Source: Chitinophaga barathri (lineage in GTDB: Bacteria > Bacteroidota > Bacteroidia > Chitinophagales > Chitinophagaceae). Taken from it: a stretch of 64,000 nucleotides of DNA. Of the stretch, positions 39,557 to 49,912 are shown one piece after another (position 1 is the first letter of the stretch; each line of letters starts with the position of its first letter). The notes beneath the pieces are model-generated. The model was not told the origin of the DNA and searched no databases. It saw nothing but the letters and a program-made list of their open reading frames with translations. The position numbers and the translations under genes are program-made. The stretch lies in contig NZ_RMBX01000002.1 in the NCBI RefSeq assembly GCF_003807585.1, forward strand, positions 434,001 to 498,000, read 5' to 3'.

Positions 39557-42500
39557 CTAATTAAAAGGTGGTCTTCCCATTTGAGGTAATTTCTTAGGAT
39601 CAATTTTAGGTTTCTCAGGCTCATGATTAAATCTAACTGTCGGTATTTTCCTGAGCGGAATATTATGCTCCTTTCTAATTTCATTCTCGAGGGTACGTAC
39701 TTTTATTTCTTCATTGGTAAGATCCCTAAGCTCAGGATGATCCGGATCTTTTACGTTTTTTGCTTCTCTTGTATCCACATTCCCATTGAACATATTCCTT
39801 ACATGTATTAATTCATGCATCAAGCCAATATATCCAGGTCTTCCGGTGGAACCATCCTCATTTTGGATATTTTCGCCTTTAGCATTTGGATCGTATTCAA
39901 CTACAGCATCAGCCCCTTTACCTGTGCCACCATCCAATACTGATGCTGCGTTTATGCCATCTTCCGGCCTGGCCACATCCGTGAAGTTATCTCCAGGCAC
40001 TGAAGCTTCCGAAATAGTCGCCGTATGAGATGAGTTAATTAGTGTGCTTACAAGGTCAGCAGATCTATTTTTTATTATTGCGGAAGTCCTTCCGGATTCA
40101 ACGACCCTGCCATCCGTTAGAAGGACAAGATCCAGCCCTGTCGCACGCCGCATATCGTGTAACGTTTTCTGCACGAACGCTGAGCTTCCGGCGAGTATTA
40201 TATCATCAGGCCCCATGCCATCCGGATCGATAAACCGTATTGGATTATCAAATCCATAGTTATAAGGTGAATGTCTTCTCATCAAGTCCGCCAATGGATC
40301 GATCACATGCCATCTGCCGATCTGCTGATCATACATCCTGGCCCCATAATCATACCATTCCAGCCCACTGCCGTTACTGAACTCCTTATGCTGTAATTCC
40401 TTCCCGTTGTAGCGGTACTTATTCCTCAGCCTGGCATGCGTAGCATCCGTACTGATCCCCGCCATGGTGAGGCCGTAAGGGTAATAATGCGTCTCCTCCA
40501 GCATAGGACCCGGGAGGGCCAGTACCATCACATTATCAAAATACACGTCCTGTGGGCTTTCATTGCTCGTATACACATACAGGAAGCCGCTCTTCTTCAT
40601 TACCATCTTATCCTGCGCCAGCGTTTGCAGTTCATCCGGGGTAGCCTGCACCTGTTTCACCCCGCTGTTATCTTCCACCAAGTTAAACTGTTCGTCGAAT
40701 AACACAAAATTCAGGTAGGCTTTCGGCCGCTGCGGGTTGGAGGCGTCTTTGTCTTTTTCTTTCAGCCGCTGATAGATATCGTTAAAGTCGTTATTAAATG
40801 GTGTATTGTTCACCGCCCTTGCCGTAGCGCCGTGGCCAGGCTCTGCCGTGCTGCTGCCGTTGCCGAAGGCACTGACCAGGGCGGCCAGCATATCCTGCGG
40901 TACCACGTTTTTGGTCTTCTGTACGGGGCCGGATTTATAAAAGGCTTTGGCCCCGATCTGGATCGTATCGCCCGTCATTACTTTCAGTACCAGGCTCGGC
41001 CCGATCTTTTTATCAGGCTGCTGCCCGTTCAGTTTGGCTACAAACCCATTTTCCTCCGTGGTCGCGTCCTGCGGGTAACCCACCGGTTTAGAGGTCCGGG
41101 AAACATCAATGTTACTGAACAACGCATTTTCTTTGGCCGCACTTTCCGGTTCCATACTTGCCATGTACATAGAGAAGTCGTCCTGTTCAGTAAGTACTAC
41201 CCGGATGTTGCCCAGGTGGTCCTTTACAAAATAGTCATATTCATACTGCACAGGCTGGCCCTGTTCCATCACCGTCCGGATGCGGCCTTCCTCGTGACCC
41301 AACAGTTGCAGTACATCATCTTCGTAGACCATGCCGCTTATGTAATCCGTAGTTGTCACTTTGACGGGGTTGGCCGTATTGTCGGTGACCGTCTTTTTCA
41401 GTTTGTTCCCTGTTGCATCATACTGGTACGCAATGGTGCCCTTACCCGTAAGCGTGATCGTCTGCGGAAGGTTCAGGTGATTGTATACGATGGCTGTGAT
41501 CTCTTTGTTTTTATCCGCCGTCAGGTTGCCGTTCAGATCGTAGCTATAGTCGAAGTCTGTGGTAGCGGCGCTCTGGTTGGAACTGTTATTGGCCACGGGT
41601 TCTTTAAAGTCACCCAGCGCGCCCGTGACGTCATTGACATTATCACGCACAAACCGTAGCCGGTTGCTGGCGTTATTAGTGTTGTAGTAGGCATAACTGA
41701 GCTGGTCTATCGTGGCGATCGCCCCGGCTTTTAAGCCTTTCTGTGTCATAGACATAATATTGCCGCTGGCATCATAAGCCAGGTTGCTCACGCTGAAGTC
41801 AACGAGATTCTTCTGCCAGATGGTCGTACTCGCATTTACCTGGTTGAAGTCCGCGGAGGTCAGCCGGTTGCTTTTATCATACCCGAACCCGTAGGCCCGC
41901 TGAATGTTATCGCCCCCGCTTTTCCATTGGGTACCGGCAACATTAGCGTTATACTGATTCACCGCAAACCCGTAATCGTAGCTCAGCTCCTGGCCGAACC
42001 AGTTCGCAGTGCTCCCGGAGGTGGTGACGTAGGCTTTGTTGATCCCTTTGAGCCAGCCGCGGATGTTATATTCATAGGCAAGCTTCTCCAGCTGTGCCGA
42101 AGCGCTCGTTACACCCAGTTTCTTTTCTTTCAGCTGGCCCAGTTCGTCGTAGTCTATCATGGCCACCGTTCTTTCCAGTGCGGCATTGTCATTGAGTTTT
42201 TTCTTCACGGAGCGCAGCCGCCCGGTAGCGTCATAAAGGTTCATCGTCAGTACAGTGGTCTGCGGCGTAGCCCCACTGCGTGGGTTGGTATGACGCAGGT
42301 AAGTGCTCAACACTTTGCCGTTAAAGTCGTAGAGGCTCGTGGTAATTTCCTTCCCACCACCGGCATTATCGCTGATCGTTTGAATGACACGGCCTTTGTT
42401 ATCATACCGTATCGTAGTGGTGAGCCATTGGTCCGTGGTACCCAGCACCTTTACCCTGGTACCGGTTGTCAGTCCCTGCGTCATGGTGCTGGCGGCAGCT

Positions 42501-44059
42501 GTCTCTGCGTAGGGATTGGTGCCGGCCTGGGGTTTGGAAAGGTCCGCCGTTTCAAGGCCGTGGCTACCGGTATAATTGTAATTATCGTAAAAAGTGTAGG
42601 TTAGTGGCTGATAGCCGGTAATGCTTGGCAGCGGATTGGTCACTGCCACCTGCGTGGTCAGTCCCAGCAGGCTTGGGTCAATCTCAGCCACAAACTCTGC
42701 GGCTGTCTCGCTTTCAAAACCATCCTGGAAGGTGATGCTGTTCGTGGCTTTATACCCTGTCAGTCCCACTTTCCTGTTGCCCAGCACCAGGTCCGCAATG
42801 CCTGGTGCGGTGTAACTCAATGAACCACCGGCCGTAGCACTGTTCATCGCCGTTTGCAGCTGCGCACGCGTGGAGTTGGAAGGATATAGCGCTGTCATCA
42901 CCGGGCGGTTCAGCGCATCATAAAATATGACCAGCCATTCGCGGGTGGGTGTTTTGCCCCCTTGCACAGCATCCTGGGTGAATACCAGCCGGTCGCGAAG
43001 GTCATAGACCATCTGCACAATGCCCGCGCCCGGGGCCTGTTTTTCAGTCATACGCCGGCGTTCGTCGTATTGGTATTGGAAACAAAGATCAGTAGCAATA
43101 GCGGTACTGATCACCCAGCTGCTGCTGATCAACTCCACCGCCCGCGGCGGGATCACAAAACGGAGATTGCTGAGGTCATCGTACACGTAATAGGTACACA
43201 GCCAACCGGTATGGTCCGCACCCGGAGTAGTTGCCGACTGCACTTTTCTCAGGATGATGCGGCCTTCTTTATCTTTGTATTCCACCAGCTGGTTACCGGC
43301 TTCATCCTGCGATACATTTTTATACAGCTCTCCCGCGCCATATACACGGCCGGCCGCGCTGGTCGGGATCGTGCCACTGGCCGGCATGTTCCAGATCCGC
43401 ACAGCATCCGTGGCCGCATTTACCAGGTATTGCAGGCTGACCGGCCGGTTGCCTCCTTCCAGGGCCCAGCTGTTGCCGGGTGCGTACGTCCGCAATACGC
43501 GGTTTAAAGGTGAGGTTTCAAAATCTGTACGGCTATAGTAGATGGATTCTCCCACTGCCCCGGGATTCAACCCGGAGTTCTGGTAAAAATCCCGCTGGCC
43601 GGTAAAAGGGCTTGTTTTAAAATTACCATTGTTAGAAATGCCGCTGCCTTGCTCTATATAGGGCAAGAATTGCCGGGTTTCCCGGCCAAAGGCGTCATAT
43701 ACGTTCATGCTCACCAGGTCTTTGCCCCCGGTGGCGTCTACCAGTATACCACCGCTCATGCCTTTGGATACCTGCTGGATGGGGCGGCCCAGGCCGTCAA
43801 AATATTGCGTGGTTTGTTTTACTTCCTTAACCGTCCGTGCCGTGGCGGTCACCACTGCCGGGTCCGTTGCAGGCATACTGGGCTCCCATGTACGGATATA
43901 ATTTAGTGCCGGGTTGGAATATGGTACCGGCAAAGTAGCTGCGGTGGCGGCTGGCCTGGTGCTGGTATTGGGGGCATTCTGGGCGGCTACGCTTAAACCG
44001 CATAACAACAAAAGACAGCAACAAACAATCCGGGAGGTCAGGGAATAAAAATAAGACAT
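39557..44059 (-). CDS. RHS-repeat protein with DUF6443-type N-terminus and C-terminal zinc-metallopeptidase (M91-like) toxin domain
   Basis: This is a 1500-residue exported protein: signal peptide ([19 protein letters not shown]), then a DUF6443-like region (residues about 50-150: [48 protein letters not shown]). YD repeats follow through the middle ([18 protein letters not shown]-like [24 protein letters not shown]). The RHS-associated core is [14 protein letters not shown] ... [13 protein letters not shown], then [26 protein letters not shown]... [12 protein letters not shown] (about residues 1220-1300). The variable C-terminus holds [11 protein letters not shown] with His1415-Glu-x-x-His1419, the metallopeptidase signature seen in M91/NleD-like toxins, and [17 protein letters not shown] downstream as a possible third ligand. 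Two candidate immunity genes follow. It is an effector candidate; targets and delivery are unknown. Confidence 0.9.
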   Translation of the reverse strand: MSYFYSLTSRIVCCCLLLLCGLSVAAQNAPNTSTRPAATAATLPVPYSNPALNYIRTWEPSMPATDPAVVTATARTVKEVKQTTQYFDGLGRPIQQVSKGMSGGILVDATGGKDLVSMNVYDAFGRETRQFLPYIEQGSGISNNGNFKTSPFTGQRDFYQNSGLNPGAVGESIYYSRTDFETSPLNRVLRTYAPGNSWALEGGNRPVSLQYLVNAATDAVRIWNMPASGTIPTSAAGRVYGAGELYKNVSQDEAGNQLVEYKDKEGRIILRKVQSATTPGADHTGWLCTYYVYDDLSNLRFVIPPRAVELISSSWVISTAIATDLCFQYQYDERRRMTEKQAPGAGIVQMVYDLRDRLVFTQDAVQGGKTPTREWLVIFYDALNRPVMTALYPSNSTRAQLQTAMNSATAGGSLSYTAPGIADLVLGNRKVGLTGYKATNSITFQDGFESETAAEFVAEIDPSLLGLTTQVAVTNPLPSITGYQPLTYTFYDNYNYTGSHGLETADLSKPQAGTNPYAETAAASTMTQGLTTGTRVKVLGTTDQWLTTTIRYDNKGRVIQTISDNAGGGKEITTSLYDFNGKVLSTYLRHTNPRSGATPQTTVLTMNLYDATGRLRSVKKKLNDNAALERTVAMIDYDELGQLKEKKLGVTSASAQLEKLAYEYNIRGWLKGINKAYVTTSGSTANWFGQELSYDYGFAVNQYNANVAGTQWKSGGDNIQRAYGFGYDKSNRLTSADFNQVNASTTIWQKNLVDFSVSNLAYDASGNIMSMTQKGLKAGAIATIDQLSYAYYNTNNASNRLRFVRDNVNDVTGALGDFKEPVANNSSNQSAATTDFDYSYDLNGNLTADKNKEITAIVYNHLNLPQTITLTGKGTIAYQYDATGNKLKKTVTDNTANPVKVTTTDYISGMVYEDDVLQLLGHEEGRIRTVMEQGQPVQYEYDYFVKDHLGNIRVVLTEQDDFSMYMASMEPESAAKENALFSNIDVSRTSKPVGYPQDATTEENGFVAKLNGQQPDKKIGPSLVLKVMTGDTIQIGAKAFYKSGPVQKTKNVVPQDMLAALVSAFGNGSSTAEPGHGATARAVNNTPFNNDFNDIYQRLKEKDKDASNPQRPKAYLNFVLFDEQFNLVEDNSGVKQVQATPDELQTLAQDKMVMKKSGFLYVYTSNESPQDVYFDNVMVLALPGPMLEETHYYPYGLTMAGISTDATHARLRNKYRYNGKELQHKEFSNGSGLEWYDYGARMYDQQIGRWHVIDPLADLMRRHSPYNYGFDNPIRFIDPDGMGPDDIILAGSSAFVQKTLHDMRRATGLDLVLLTDGRVVESGRTSAIIKNRSADLVSTLINSSHTATISEASVPGDNFTDVARPEDGINAASVLDGGTGKGADAVVEYDPNAKGENIQNEDGSTGRPGYIGLMHELIHVRNMFNGNVDTREAKNVKDPDHPELRDLTNEEIKVRTLENEIRKEHNIPLRKIPTVRFNHEPEKPKIDPKKLPQMGRPPFN

Positions 44060-44254
44060 GCAAATTCGTTTATTTGATTTCCAAAAGCGATGCTAACAAA
44101 CTCGTTGTCATCTGAATATAGACAAACGGCCAATCGAAGTATCCTGCATCAAAGTCATTTTATTTAGCCAGGATTACATAACACAATATAGACTTGAGCA
44201 CTTGTATCTCCAAATTCACCTTTTTATACTTTATCAGGAATAAGAAGGAATCTC

Positions 44255-47191
44255 CTACTGCCCGAAATATTTATAATTGATTACTTTAAGTATTTTGTCG
44301 TCCTTGTCTCTCACTACTTTTAACCGCTGGAAATTATCATATTCGTAACGGGTAACGTTGCCGGATGGGTTTGTTTCGCTGGTAATGCCCAGATTGGGCG
44401 TATAAGTATAAATCTCAGCCAGGCAACCAGGAATTGTTCTAAGTATATCCAGTTGTTGTTTTAACGGTTCGCCAGTGAGAAATTGAAGACTACTAACGTT
44501 AATGAGTGAGCTTACGATATCGAAAGTTGTATTCTGAAGCCTTGCAACAGGGAATGAAGATTCATACCCCCATACAAAAACCTCCATAATCCCGTTTCTG
44601 TTTTTTCTTTCCAGGATATTCGATTTCGTGTCGTACCGGGGATAATACAATTCTTGTTGGTAACTGGCGTCTGTTTCAATTTTATCCGCACTTACAAAGC
44701 TGGGAACAAAGGAAACGGATGAGCTCGATGCCCGCGCGCTCCAAACACCATCCAGCTGGGGCACCTGTGGTTTATAACCATATAATACAGCTTCTACTGC
44801 TGACGGATTAGTAGCCGTACCATGATATGTAAACTGGATGTTTTCAATCAAAGGGTTTATAATATTCCTATCCTTCAACAGCTTAACTCCTTTGCTGAAA
44901 TCATTTGCGCCCGTCAACAACGGATAATCCGCCGGATATTTCGCGATGTTGATTTTTTTATCACCCTTGCTGGTTAAGGTAGATATTTCCAAAGGGTTAT
45001 TATGGCTGGTACCATAAGTGTACAATTGGGTACTTTCCAACGTGGCGCCTTCCGTGTAGTTGATCATTTTACGTTCCTGTAGCAATGCGACTCCTGATGT
45101 GATCGTGTACTCGCTATACCTGAATATCGATGCCTGCTTGCCGAATTGATAGGCATGTGTCCATACATCGAAGACAGAAGCAGGGTACATCAGATCGGGA
45201 ATGACTTTAAGGCCCTTCAGCGCCTCAGTTTGCCGCTTTACATATACGTTGATCTCTTTCTCAACCGGTGTGAATCCGTTCTCATCTTTTTTAAATACTG
45301 TCTTTTCAAGCAAATTGTTACCGGTCCAGCTGTGCACAACCGAAAGATAGTTGAAAAAGGGGTTGCCGGAATATGCATTTGAAGGCTCTTCAAAAAAGTA
45401 AGCGGTTTTGCCTAATACTTCGTTTCCTTCACCGATGTACTCAGTAACATGCGGATAGAATACGGGGCCTGTTTCAAACAATCCCGAGCCGTCCGTGAAT
45501 TCAGAACTTACGGACCGAACGAGTGACGTATAGTTCGGGCATTCACCGCAATTCACGGAATTGGTAGTATATCTTATCAGCCTTGACAATTCAGGGTTAA
45601 GTACCAGGTTGCCTTTGCCTGACTCGTTAAGGCCATATTTGTAATATTTTTTGTTTATGTTTCCCGCTCCGCTGTTATTGATAATTTGCCGTATCCTCAA
45701 ACCACCGACAATCCGGCCATTTGACAGGACGCCGTCCTCTATCCTGTTTGCCTCGAATTCAAATTCCGTTGTTCCCCCTGTTGGATAGGTAATTTTATTC
45801 AACATGTATACTTTCATCATCTCCTCATCAGATTCCCTGTTTGCGGAACCGGTATGATAAACAACCCCGTTGGACACCAGCTCATGATCGACCAGGAGGG
45901 TCTGGTTGCTTGTGCGGCCATTGTAGAACCCCCAATGATCAAGCGCAGTAATAAGCGGGCCGTAAGATGGCGGGGTGTGTGAGGTATTGTAAGTGAACCC
46001 GTATTTTTGAGTTTCCCCTTGTGATTTAAACTGTAGTTCATCAAGTTTGAAATAAGGCGCATTTTGCGGATAAAATGAAATTACAGGGATTATTTCCTGT
46101 AATATCTCATTGCTGCCGTTGTAAACCCTCACCGCTGAAAGCTGTTCGTCATTGCTGCCCGAAGGGGTTATATACGAGAAAACAATACGGCCATGTCGGT
46201 ATAAAATTTCACTGATGGTTGCTGAATAATAGCTCGTGCTTGCACCCAGTCTCCGGAGGCTGGTCTGCGTGCCTTGCGGAACACTACAGCCCGAGCAAAC
46301 TATAGGGTTTTGCGGTATCTGGTTAAATTCGTCTTCCAGCGTGTAGGTATCTTCGGCAGGTTGTTTCTGCTGAAAAGTACCGGTATATTTAAACTGAACT
46401 GTATCAGAACGGTCCGCGGAAATGATGGAGGTCATAAACCATCCTGTCTTAAATGTACCCGGCCCCCTTGGGGTTCTTGTTTCTTCATAATGATCGTACA
46501 AGCCATCGATCGACTTCCCGAACCTGTAAGTAACACCATCTTCGTCGGTAATTTCAAAGGTATGGAAATCAGCGTTAAAGTCCGGAGCGTTAGACGTAAT
46601 ACGTATTGGCCTGTAAGGAATTGTAACAGGCGCTTTTTTGTTATTGCCAATATTCTTTAAAATAAATTTCCCCGATCCGGAAGGCAGATTGTAGTAAAAT
46701 ATGTCATACTCAGCGTCTTTGGCTCCTAAGTAATTCGCCGGAAGATTGATATTATTGAGATAATCATAGTCAGATTGAACCCATGGCTGAATGGCACTCG
46801 CCAATTTGAACGGATCAGGGAATGGCGCGGTTTCGTCCGCGTCTCCCTGAACAACCCTTGATATCATATAGTTGGCACTGAGCGACCACCCCAGGCCCAG
46901 AATACCCATGTATTTTGCCGGTTTAAAACCTCCGGCATGATAGTTTACCGTGATTGGGATGCGTGTCCTGGGCGTCTTGATTTCATATACGGGAATGCTT
47001 ATGGCCGGCACCCCGGTCGTCAGGTCAACGGGATAATTTCCATACCGTATAAAACTCATGGCTGCGGATGATGGAGGGATCATTTTTTGTAATTCGGGTA
47101 CCACAGGAGCCGGCCCTTGTGAAAATACGCATGCATTATTGAACAGTTGGGTCAAGGAAAACAAAAAAAGGATAAGCACGATCTTTTTCAT
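44255..47191 (-). CDS. Large exported RHS-type protein without a toxin domain
   Basis: This is a 978-residue protein starting at the ATG at 47191 (the frame can be read from a TTG 21 bp earlier, which I consider less likely). A signal peptide (KIVLILFLFSLTQLFNNACV) is followed by PPSSAAMSFIRYGNYPVDLT, TGVPAISIPVYEIKTPRTRI and PITVNYHAGGFKPAKYMGIL, the typical opening of RHS-like proteins of Bacteroidota. The beta-strand-rich middle continues to about 870, and the C-terminus ends with YD-repeat-like NPSGNVTRYEYDNFQRLKVV and KILKVINYKYFGQ. It has no metallopeptidase or other toxin-like C-terminus. The gene directly precedes the toxin-bearing RHS gene on the same strand (195 bp), and such pairs are common. 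It may provide a scaffold or shell for the toxin. Roles are inferred. Confidence 0.85.
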   Translation of the reverse strand: MKKIVLILFLFSLTQLFNNACVFSQGPAPVVPELQKMIPPSSAAMSFIRYGNYPVDLTTGVPAISIPVYEIKTPRTRIPITVNYHAGGFKPAKYMGILGLGWSLSANYMISRVVQGDADETAPFPDPFKLASAIQPWVQSDYDYLNNINLPANYLGAKDAEYDIFYYNLPSGSGKFILKNIGNNKKAPVTIPYRPIRITSNAPDFNADFHTFEITDEDGVTYRFGKSIDGLYDHYEETRTPRGPGTFKTGWFMTSIISADRSDTVQFKYTGTFQQKQPAEDTYTLEDEFNQIPQNPIVCSGCSVPQGTQTSLRRLGASTSYYSATISEILYRHGRIVFSYITPSGSNDEQLSAVRVYNGSNEILQEIIPVISFYPQNAPYFKLDELQFKSQGETQKYGFTYNTSHTPPSYGPLITALDHWGFYNGRTSNQTLLVDHELVSNGVVYHTGSANRESDEEMMKVYMLNKITYPTGGTTEFEFEANRIEDGVLSNGRIVGGLRIRQIINNSGAGNINKKYYKYGLNESGKGNLVLNPELSRLIRYTTNSVNCGECPNYTSLVRSVSSEFTDGSGLFETGPVFYPHVTEYIGEGNEVLGKTAYFFEEPSNAYSGNPFFNYLSVVHSWTGNNLLEKTVFKKDENGFTPVEKEINVYVKRQTEALKGLKVIPDLMYPASVFDVWTHAYQFGKQASIFRYSEYTITSGVALLQERKMINYTEGATLESTQLYTYGTSHNNPLEISTLTSKGDKKINIAKYPADYPLLTGANDFSKGVKLLKDRNIINPLIENIQFTYHGTATNPSAVEAVLYGYKPQVPQLDGVWSARASSSSVSFVPSFVSADKIETDASYQQELYYPRYDTKSNILERKNRNGIMEVFVWGYESSFPVARLQNTTFDIVSSLINVSSLQFLTGEPLKQQLDILRTIPGCLAEIYTYTPNLGITSETNPSGNVTRYEYDNFQRLKVVRDKDDKILKVINYKYFGQ

Positions 47192-47308
47192 CGGTGTCAG
47201 GGATTTGGTCAAAAATAGATATTAGCAATATATGCGCTTTGGCTCAGAATGTTAATTCTAAATCAATTTTTTCGGGTCGGCGGTCCGGCTTCCGGGACAA
47301 ACAGTATT

Positions 47309-47911
47309 TTATCCCCTCAAATACCCGCTCACCTGCTCCGCCCAATAAGCATACACCCGCCCAGAAGGATGCAACTGGTCCTCCACTACGCTTTCCGGCC
47401 TGCCGCCCGTTTCCCTGTATACCGCTGTGATGTCCACGTAATTAAATCCCAAATCCGCGCTGATCTTTTTATTGATGGCATTAAACCGGTCGATGGCATC
47501 GTGAATAGCCGCGGCATCGCGCTCTTTGGCGAAAGGCGTCACGCCCCAGTCCGGGATGCTGAGCACGGTGATGTTTTTCGCAACCGTCAGTTCCAGCGCT
47601 TTTTTGGCCAGCCATTCAAACGTAACGGCATAGTCTGTTTCGCTCATGCCCCGGTATTGATTGTTCACCCCGATGAGCAGTGTTACGTAATCGTAAGCGG
47701 GCAACAGCCGGGTATTGTGCAGCAGGTGACTGATCAGTTCGTCTGTTGTCCAGCCTGTTTTGGCGATGATCTCCGGGGCATGGAACCGGTGACCGTTTGC
47801 CCTTAACAGCTGAAGGGCCTGGTAGGGATAACTCTCATGCAGGGGCACGCCTTCGCCGATGGTATAGGAATCGCCGAGGGCCAGCCAGGTTTTGGTTTGT
47901 TCGTTGGGCAT
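47309..47911 (-). CDS. SGNH/GDSL-family hydrolase
   Basis: This is a 200-residue esterase-like protein without signal peptide (the ATG at 47911 is the first fitting start; 13 further codons upstream overlap kynU). Block I is WLALGDSYTIGEG (nucleophile Ser), block III is LLIGVNNQYRG (Asn), and block V is DQLHPSG (Asp and His of the triad). These are the signatures of the SGNH superfamily, which deacylates lipids, carbohydrates or thioesters. The gene lies one base after the kynureninase gene on the same strand, so it is co-transcribed. A direct metabolic link to kynurenine is not evident, though a hydrolase acting on formyl-kynurenine would make sense in such a position. A fragment of its 3' end has been copied to 37978-38062. 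Confidence 0.9.
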   Translation of the reverse strand: MPNEQTKTWLALGDSYTIGEGVPLHESYPYQALQLLRANGHRFHAPEIIAKTGWTTDELISHLLHNTRLLPAYDYVTLLIGVNNQYRGMSETDYAVTFEWLAKKALELTVAKNITVLSIPDWGVTPFAKERDAAAIHDAIDRFNAINKKISADLGFNYVDITAVYRETGGRPESVVEDQLHPSGRVYAYWAEQVSGYLRG

Positions 47912-47912
47912 A

Positions 47913-49172
47913 TCAGAAAGTTTGCAATACTTCGTAAAAGCGGAATACATCCGAATAAGAACAGTACAGCGGTGCGGGCGCCAGGCGGATCACACCGGGC
48001 TCGCGGTAATCGCAGATGATGCCGTTTTCCATCATCCGCGTCTGGATGGCTTTACCATTCTGCGGAAAATATAACGACAACTGTGCACCGCGCTGCTGCG
48101 GGTCTTTCGGGGTGATCACTTCGAAAGGAAGTTTGGTTTGCCCCAGCAGGTATTCAAGATAAGCTGTAAGCTGTACGCTTTTTTCGCGCAGGCGCTGAGT
48201 GCCCGCTTCGCGGAACAGCTCCAGGGAGGCTTTGAGCGCCACCATGTTAAACACCTGTGCCGTGCTGATCTGCCAGCCGGCCGCGCCGTTGCGGGGGATA
48301 AAACCTTTTTCCATTTTGAAACGGGTCTTCTCATCATTGCCCCACCAGCCGCCGAGGCGGGGGAACTGCGGATCATTACCAAAACGCTCATGCACGTACA
48401 GCCCGCCTGCCGCACCGGGGCCGCCGTTCAGGTATTTGTAGGAGCACCATACCGCAAAATCCACGTCCCACTTGTGCAGCTCCAGCGGGATGTTGCCGGC
48501 CACATGCGCCAGGTCCCAGCCGGCATAGGCGCCGGCTTCGTGCGCTGCGGCAGTGATAACGGGCATATCATAAAACTGGCCGGTGTAATAGTTGATGCCG
48601 CCCATCAGTACCACAGCAAGAGAATCGCGGTGCTGATGAATGGCGGCGAGGATATCTTCCGTATGCAACAACTTCTCTCCTTCCCTGGGATGCACTTCGA
48701 TAATCGCATCGTCCGGGTTGAAGCCGTGCAGTCGTACGAGCGTTTCCAAAGCATACTGATCGGAAGGGAAAGCCCCGGCTTCCATCAGGATGCGGTAACG
48801 TTGTTTGTCCGGGCGGTAAAAGCTCTGAAGGATCAGGTGAAGGTTTACGGTAAGTGTATTCATCACCGTTACTTCTTCTTCGCCGCAGCCCATCATGGCG
48901 GATAATGTTTCGCTGAAATTGTACTGGTAATACAACCAGGGGTTACGCGCGCGGAAATACCCTTCCACGGCCATGTTCTGCCAGTCTTCCAACTCCTGCT
49001 GCATAGCGCCGGCCACCGAGCGCGCCTGTAATCCGAGTGAGTTGCCGCAGAAATAGATAGTGTCTTTCCCCTCATGCTGCGGGAAATGAAAGCGGGATTT
49101 AAATCCATTCAATACGTCAGCCGCATCCCGGTTTTGCGCGAAGGATGCACTGGTCTCAAAAGCAGTGTTCAT
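47913..49172 (-). CDS. kynU: Kynureninase
   Basis: This is a 419-residue PLP-dependent enzyme that cleaves L-kynurenine or 3-hydroxykynurenine to anthranilate (or 3-hydroxyanthranilate) and alanine. The PLP lysine is Lys246 in VWCSYKYLNGGPGA. Other family blocks are FCGNSLGLQARSVAG, PSDQYALETLVRLHG, MGGINYYTGQF and AGWDLAHVAGNIPLEL (phosphate-binding region). The C-terminal domain ends with VIRLAPAPLYCSYSDVFRF. The length is as expected. No tryptophan 2,3-dioxygenase, kynurenine formamidase or monooxygenase gene is in the window, so this part of tryptophan breakdown is split over the genome or the enzyme serves a different pathway such as quinolinate synthesis. The SGNH hydrolase gene downstream is coupled. 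Confidence 0.95.
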   Translation of the reverse strand: MNTAFETSASFAQNRDAADVLNGFKSRFHFPQHEGKDTIYFCGNSLGLQARSVAGAMQQELEDWQNMAVEGYFRARNPWLYYQYNFSETLSAMMGCGEEEVTVMNTLTVNLHLILQSFYRPDKQRYRILMEAGAFPSDQYALETLVRLHGFNPDDAIIEVHPREGEKLLHTEDILAAIHQHRDSLAVVLMGGINYYTGQFYDMPVITAAAHEAGAYAGWDLAHVAGNIPLELHKWDVDFAVWCSYKYLNGGPGAAGGLYVHERFGNDPQFPRLGGWWGNDEKTRFKMEKGFIPRNGAAGWQISTAQVFNMVALKASLELFREAGTQRLREKSVQLTAYLEYLLGQTKLPFEVITPKDPQQRGAQLSLYFPQNGKAIQTRMMENGIICDYREPGVIRLAPAPLYCSYSDVFRFYEVLQTF

Positions 49173-49204
49173 AACGGAAAGATACTATTCCCGGGGCTGT
49201 GTAA

Positions 49205-49250
49205 CAAAAAAGAACCCGGGGAAGATACGGTGTGTATCTTCCGCCGGGTT
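49205..49250 (-). terminator. Terminator of the collagen-like lipoprotein gene
   Basis: An imperfect 15-bp stem (AACCCGG-G-GAAGATAC with GTATCTTC-CG-CCGGGTT, 49213-49250, loop about 5 nt) is followed on the minus strand by TTCTTTTTTG. It closes the five-gene susC cluster and shields kynU. Confidence 0.8.
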
Positions 49251-49277
49251 GTTATAATGGCTTGCTGAAAAGAATAT

Positions 49278-49859
49278 TTAGTCCTTCAGGCCCAGGAAGG
49301 CTTTGACGGCCTTGTAATCGTTCCAGTTGATGGCCTGGCGCGCGGTGGTGCCGCCGGGTATCAGGATGTACCGGAACTGGAATACCTTGGCGTTTGCCTG
49401 GTTCAGGCGGCTACTGAGGTCGAAGTTCGAGATCATGAATATCTCTCCTTCGTAGAAAGTGGTGGTGCAGCTCAGGCCTCCGCCGATGTAGATGTCGAAC
49501 AGCGGCAGCGGATCCACTTCAGGCTCAACGGCGGTACCCCAGTTGAAGTATACTTTTATTTCGCCCCCGTTCAGGATCTCTTTCGTGAGTTTAGCTGCGG
49601 GAATGGTGGCGGTAAAAGCGAGCGTGTCGCCGGTGTCCGGGTCTTTTTCAGGGAGAAACGCCACGTCGAGCCACGCGGAGTAGATCACATTGGCGGAACC
49701 GGGCTGACCGTTTGCACCGTTCGGGCCAGCGGGACCAGCGGGGCCTGCGGGGCCGGCAGGGCCTGCGGGACCGGCGGAGCCGTCTTTGGAACAGGAGGCT
49801 GCAAAAACAGATACAAACAGCATAAGGACATATACTATCCGGGGCGTTATCCTTTTCAT
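49278..49859 (-). CDS. Collagen-like (GxY-repeat) lipoprotein
   Basis: This is a 193-residue lipoprotein. The signal peptide ends in AASC (Cys23). Immediately after the lipobox come about eight collagen-type triplets (SAGPAGPAGPAGPAGPAGP, then NGANGQPG), a short stalk at the membrane surface. The remaining 135 residues form a compact beta-rich domain (VIYSAWLDVAF, FTATIPAAKLTKEILNGGEI, VYFNWGTAVEPEVDPLP, FQFRYILIPGG). No enzyme motif is seen. It is the last gene of a SusC-SusD-metallopeptidase-DUF4302 run (53 bp after the previous gene). Such collagen-stalk lipoproteins are common next to this type of cluster. Role unknown; surface display on a stalk is an inference. Confidence 0.8.
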   Translation of the reverse strand: MKRITPRIVYVLMLFVSVFAASCSKDGSAGPAGPAGPAGPAGPAGPNGANGQPGSANVIYSAWLDVAFLPEKDPDTGDTLAFTATIPAAKLTKEILNGGEIKVYFNWGTAVEPEVDPLPLFDIYIGGGLSCTTTFYEGEIFMISNFDLSSRLNQANAKVFQFRYILIPGGTTARQAINWNDYKAVKAFLGLKD

Positions 49860-49912
49860 ACAAAGTTGATTTTAGTTATTAATAATTGATATTTCGCATA
49901 ACAGTTGTCGTA

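Noticed and set aside
38920..39684. Longer start of the first immunity candidate (39684)
   Set aside because: It would overlap the RHS gene by 128 bp, and the extra basic residues have no counterpart in its paralogue.
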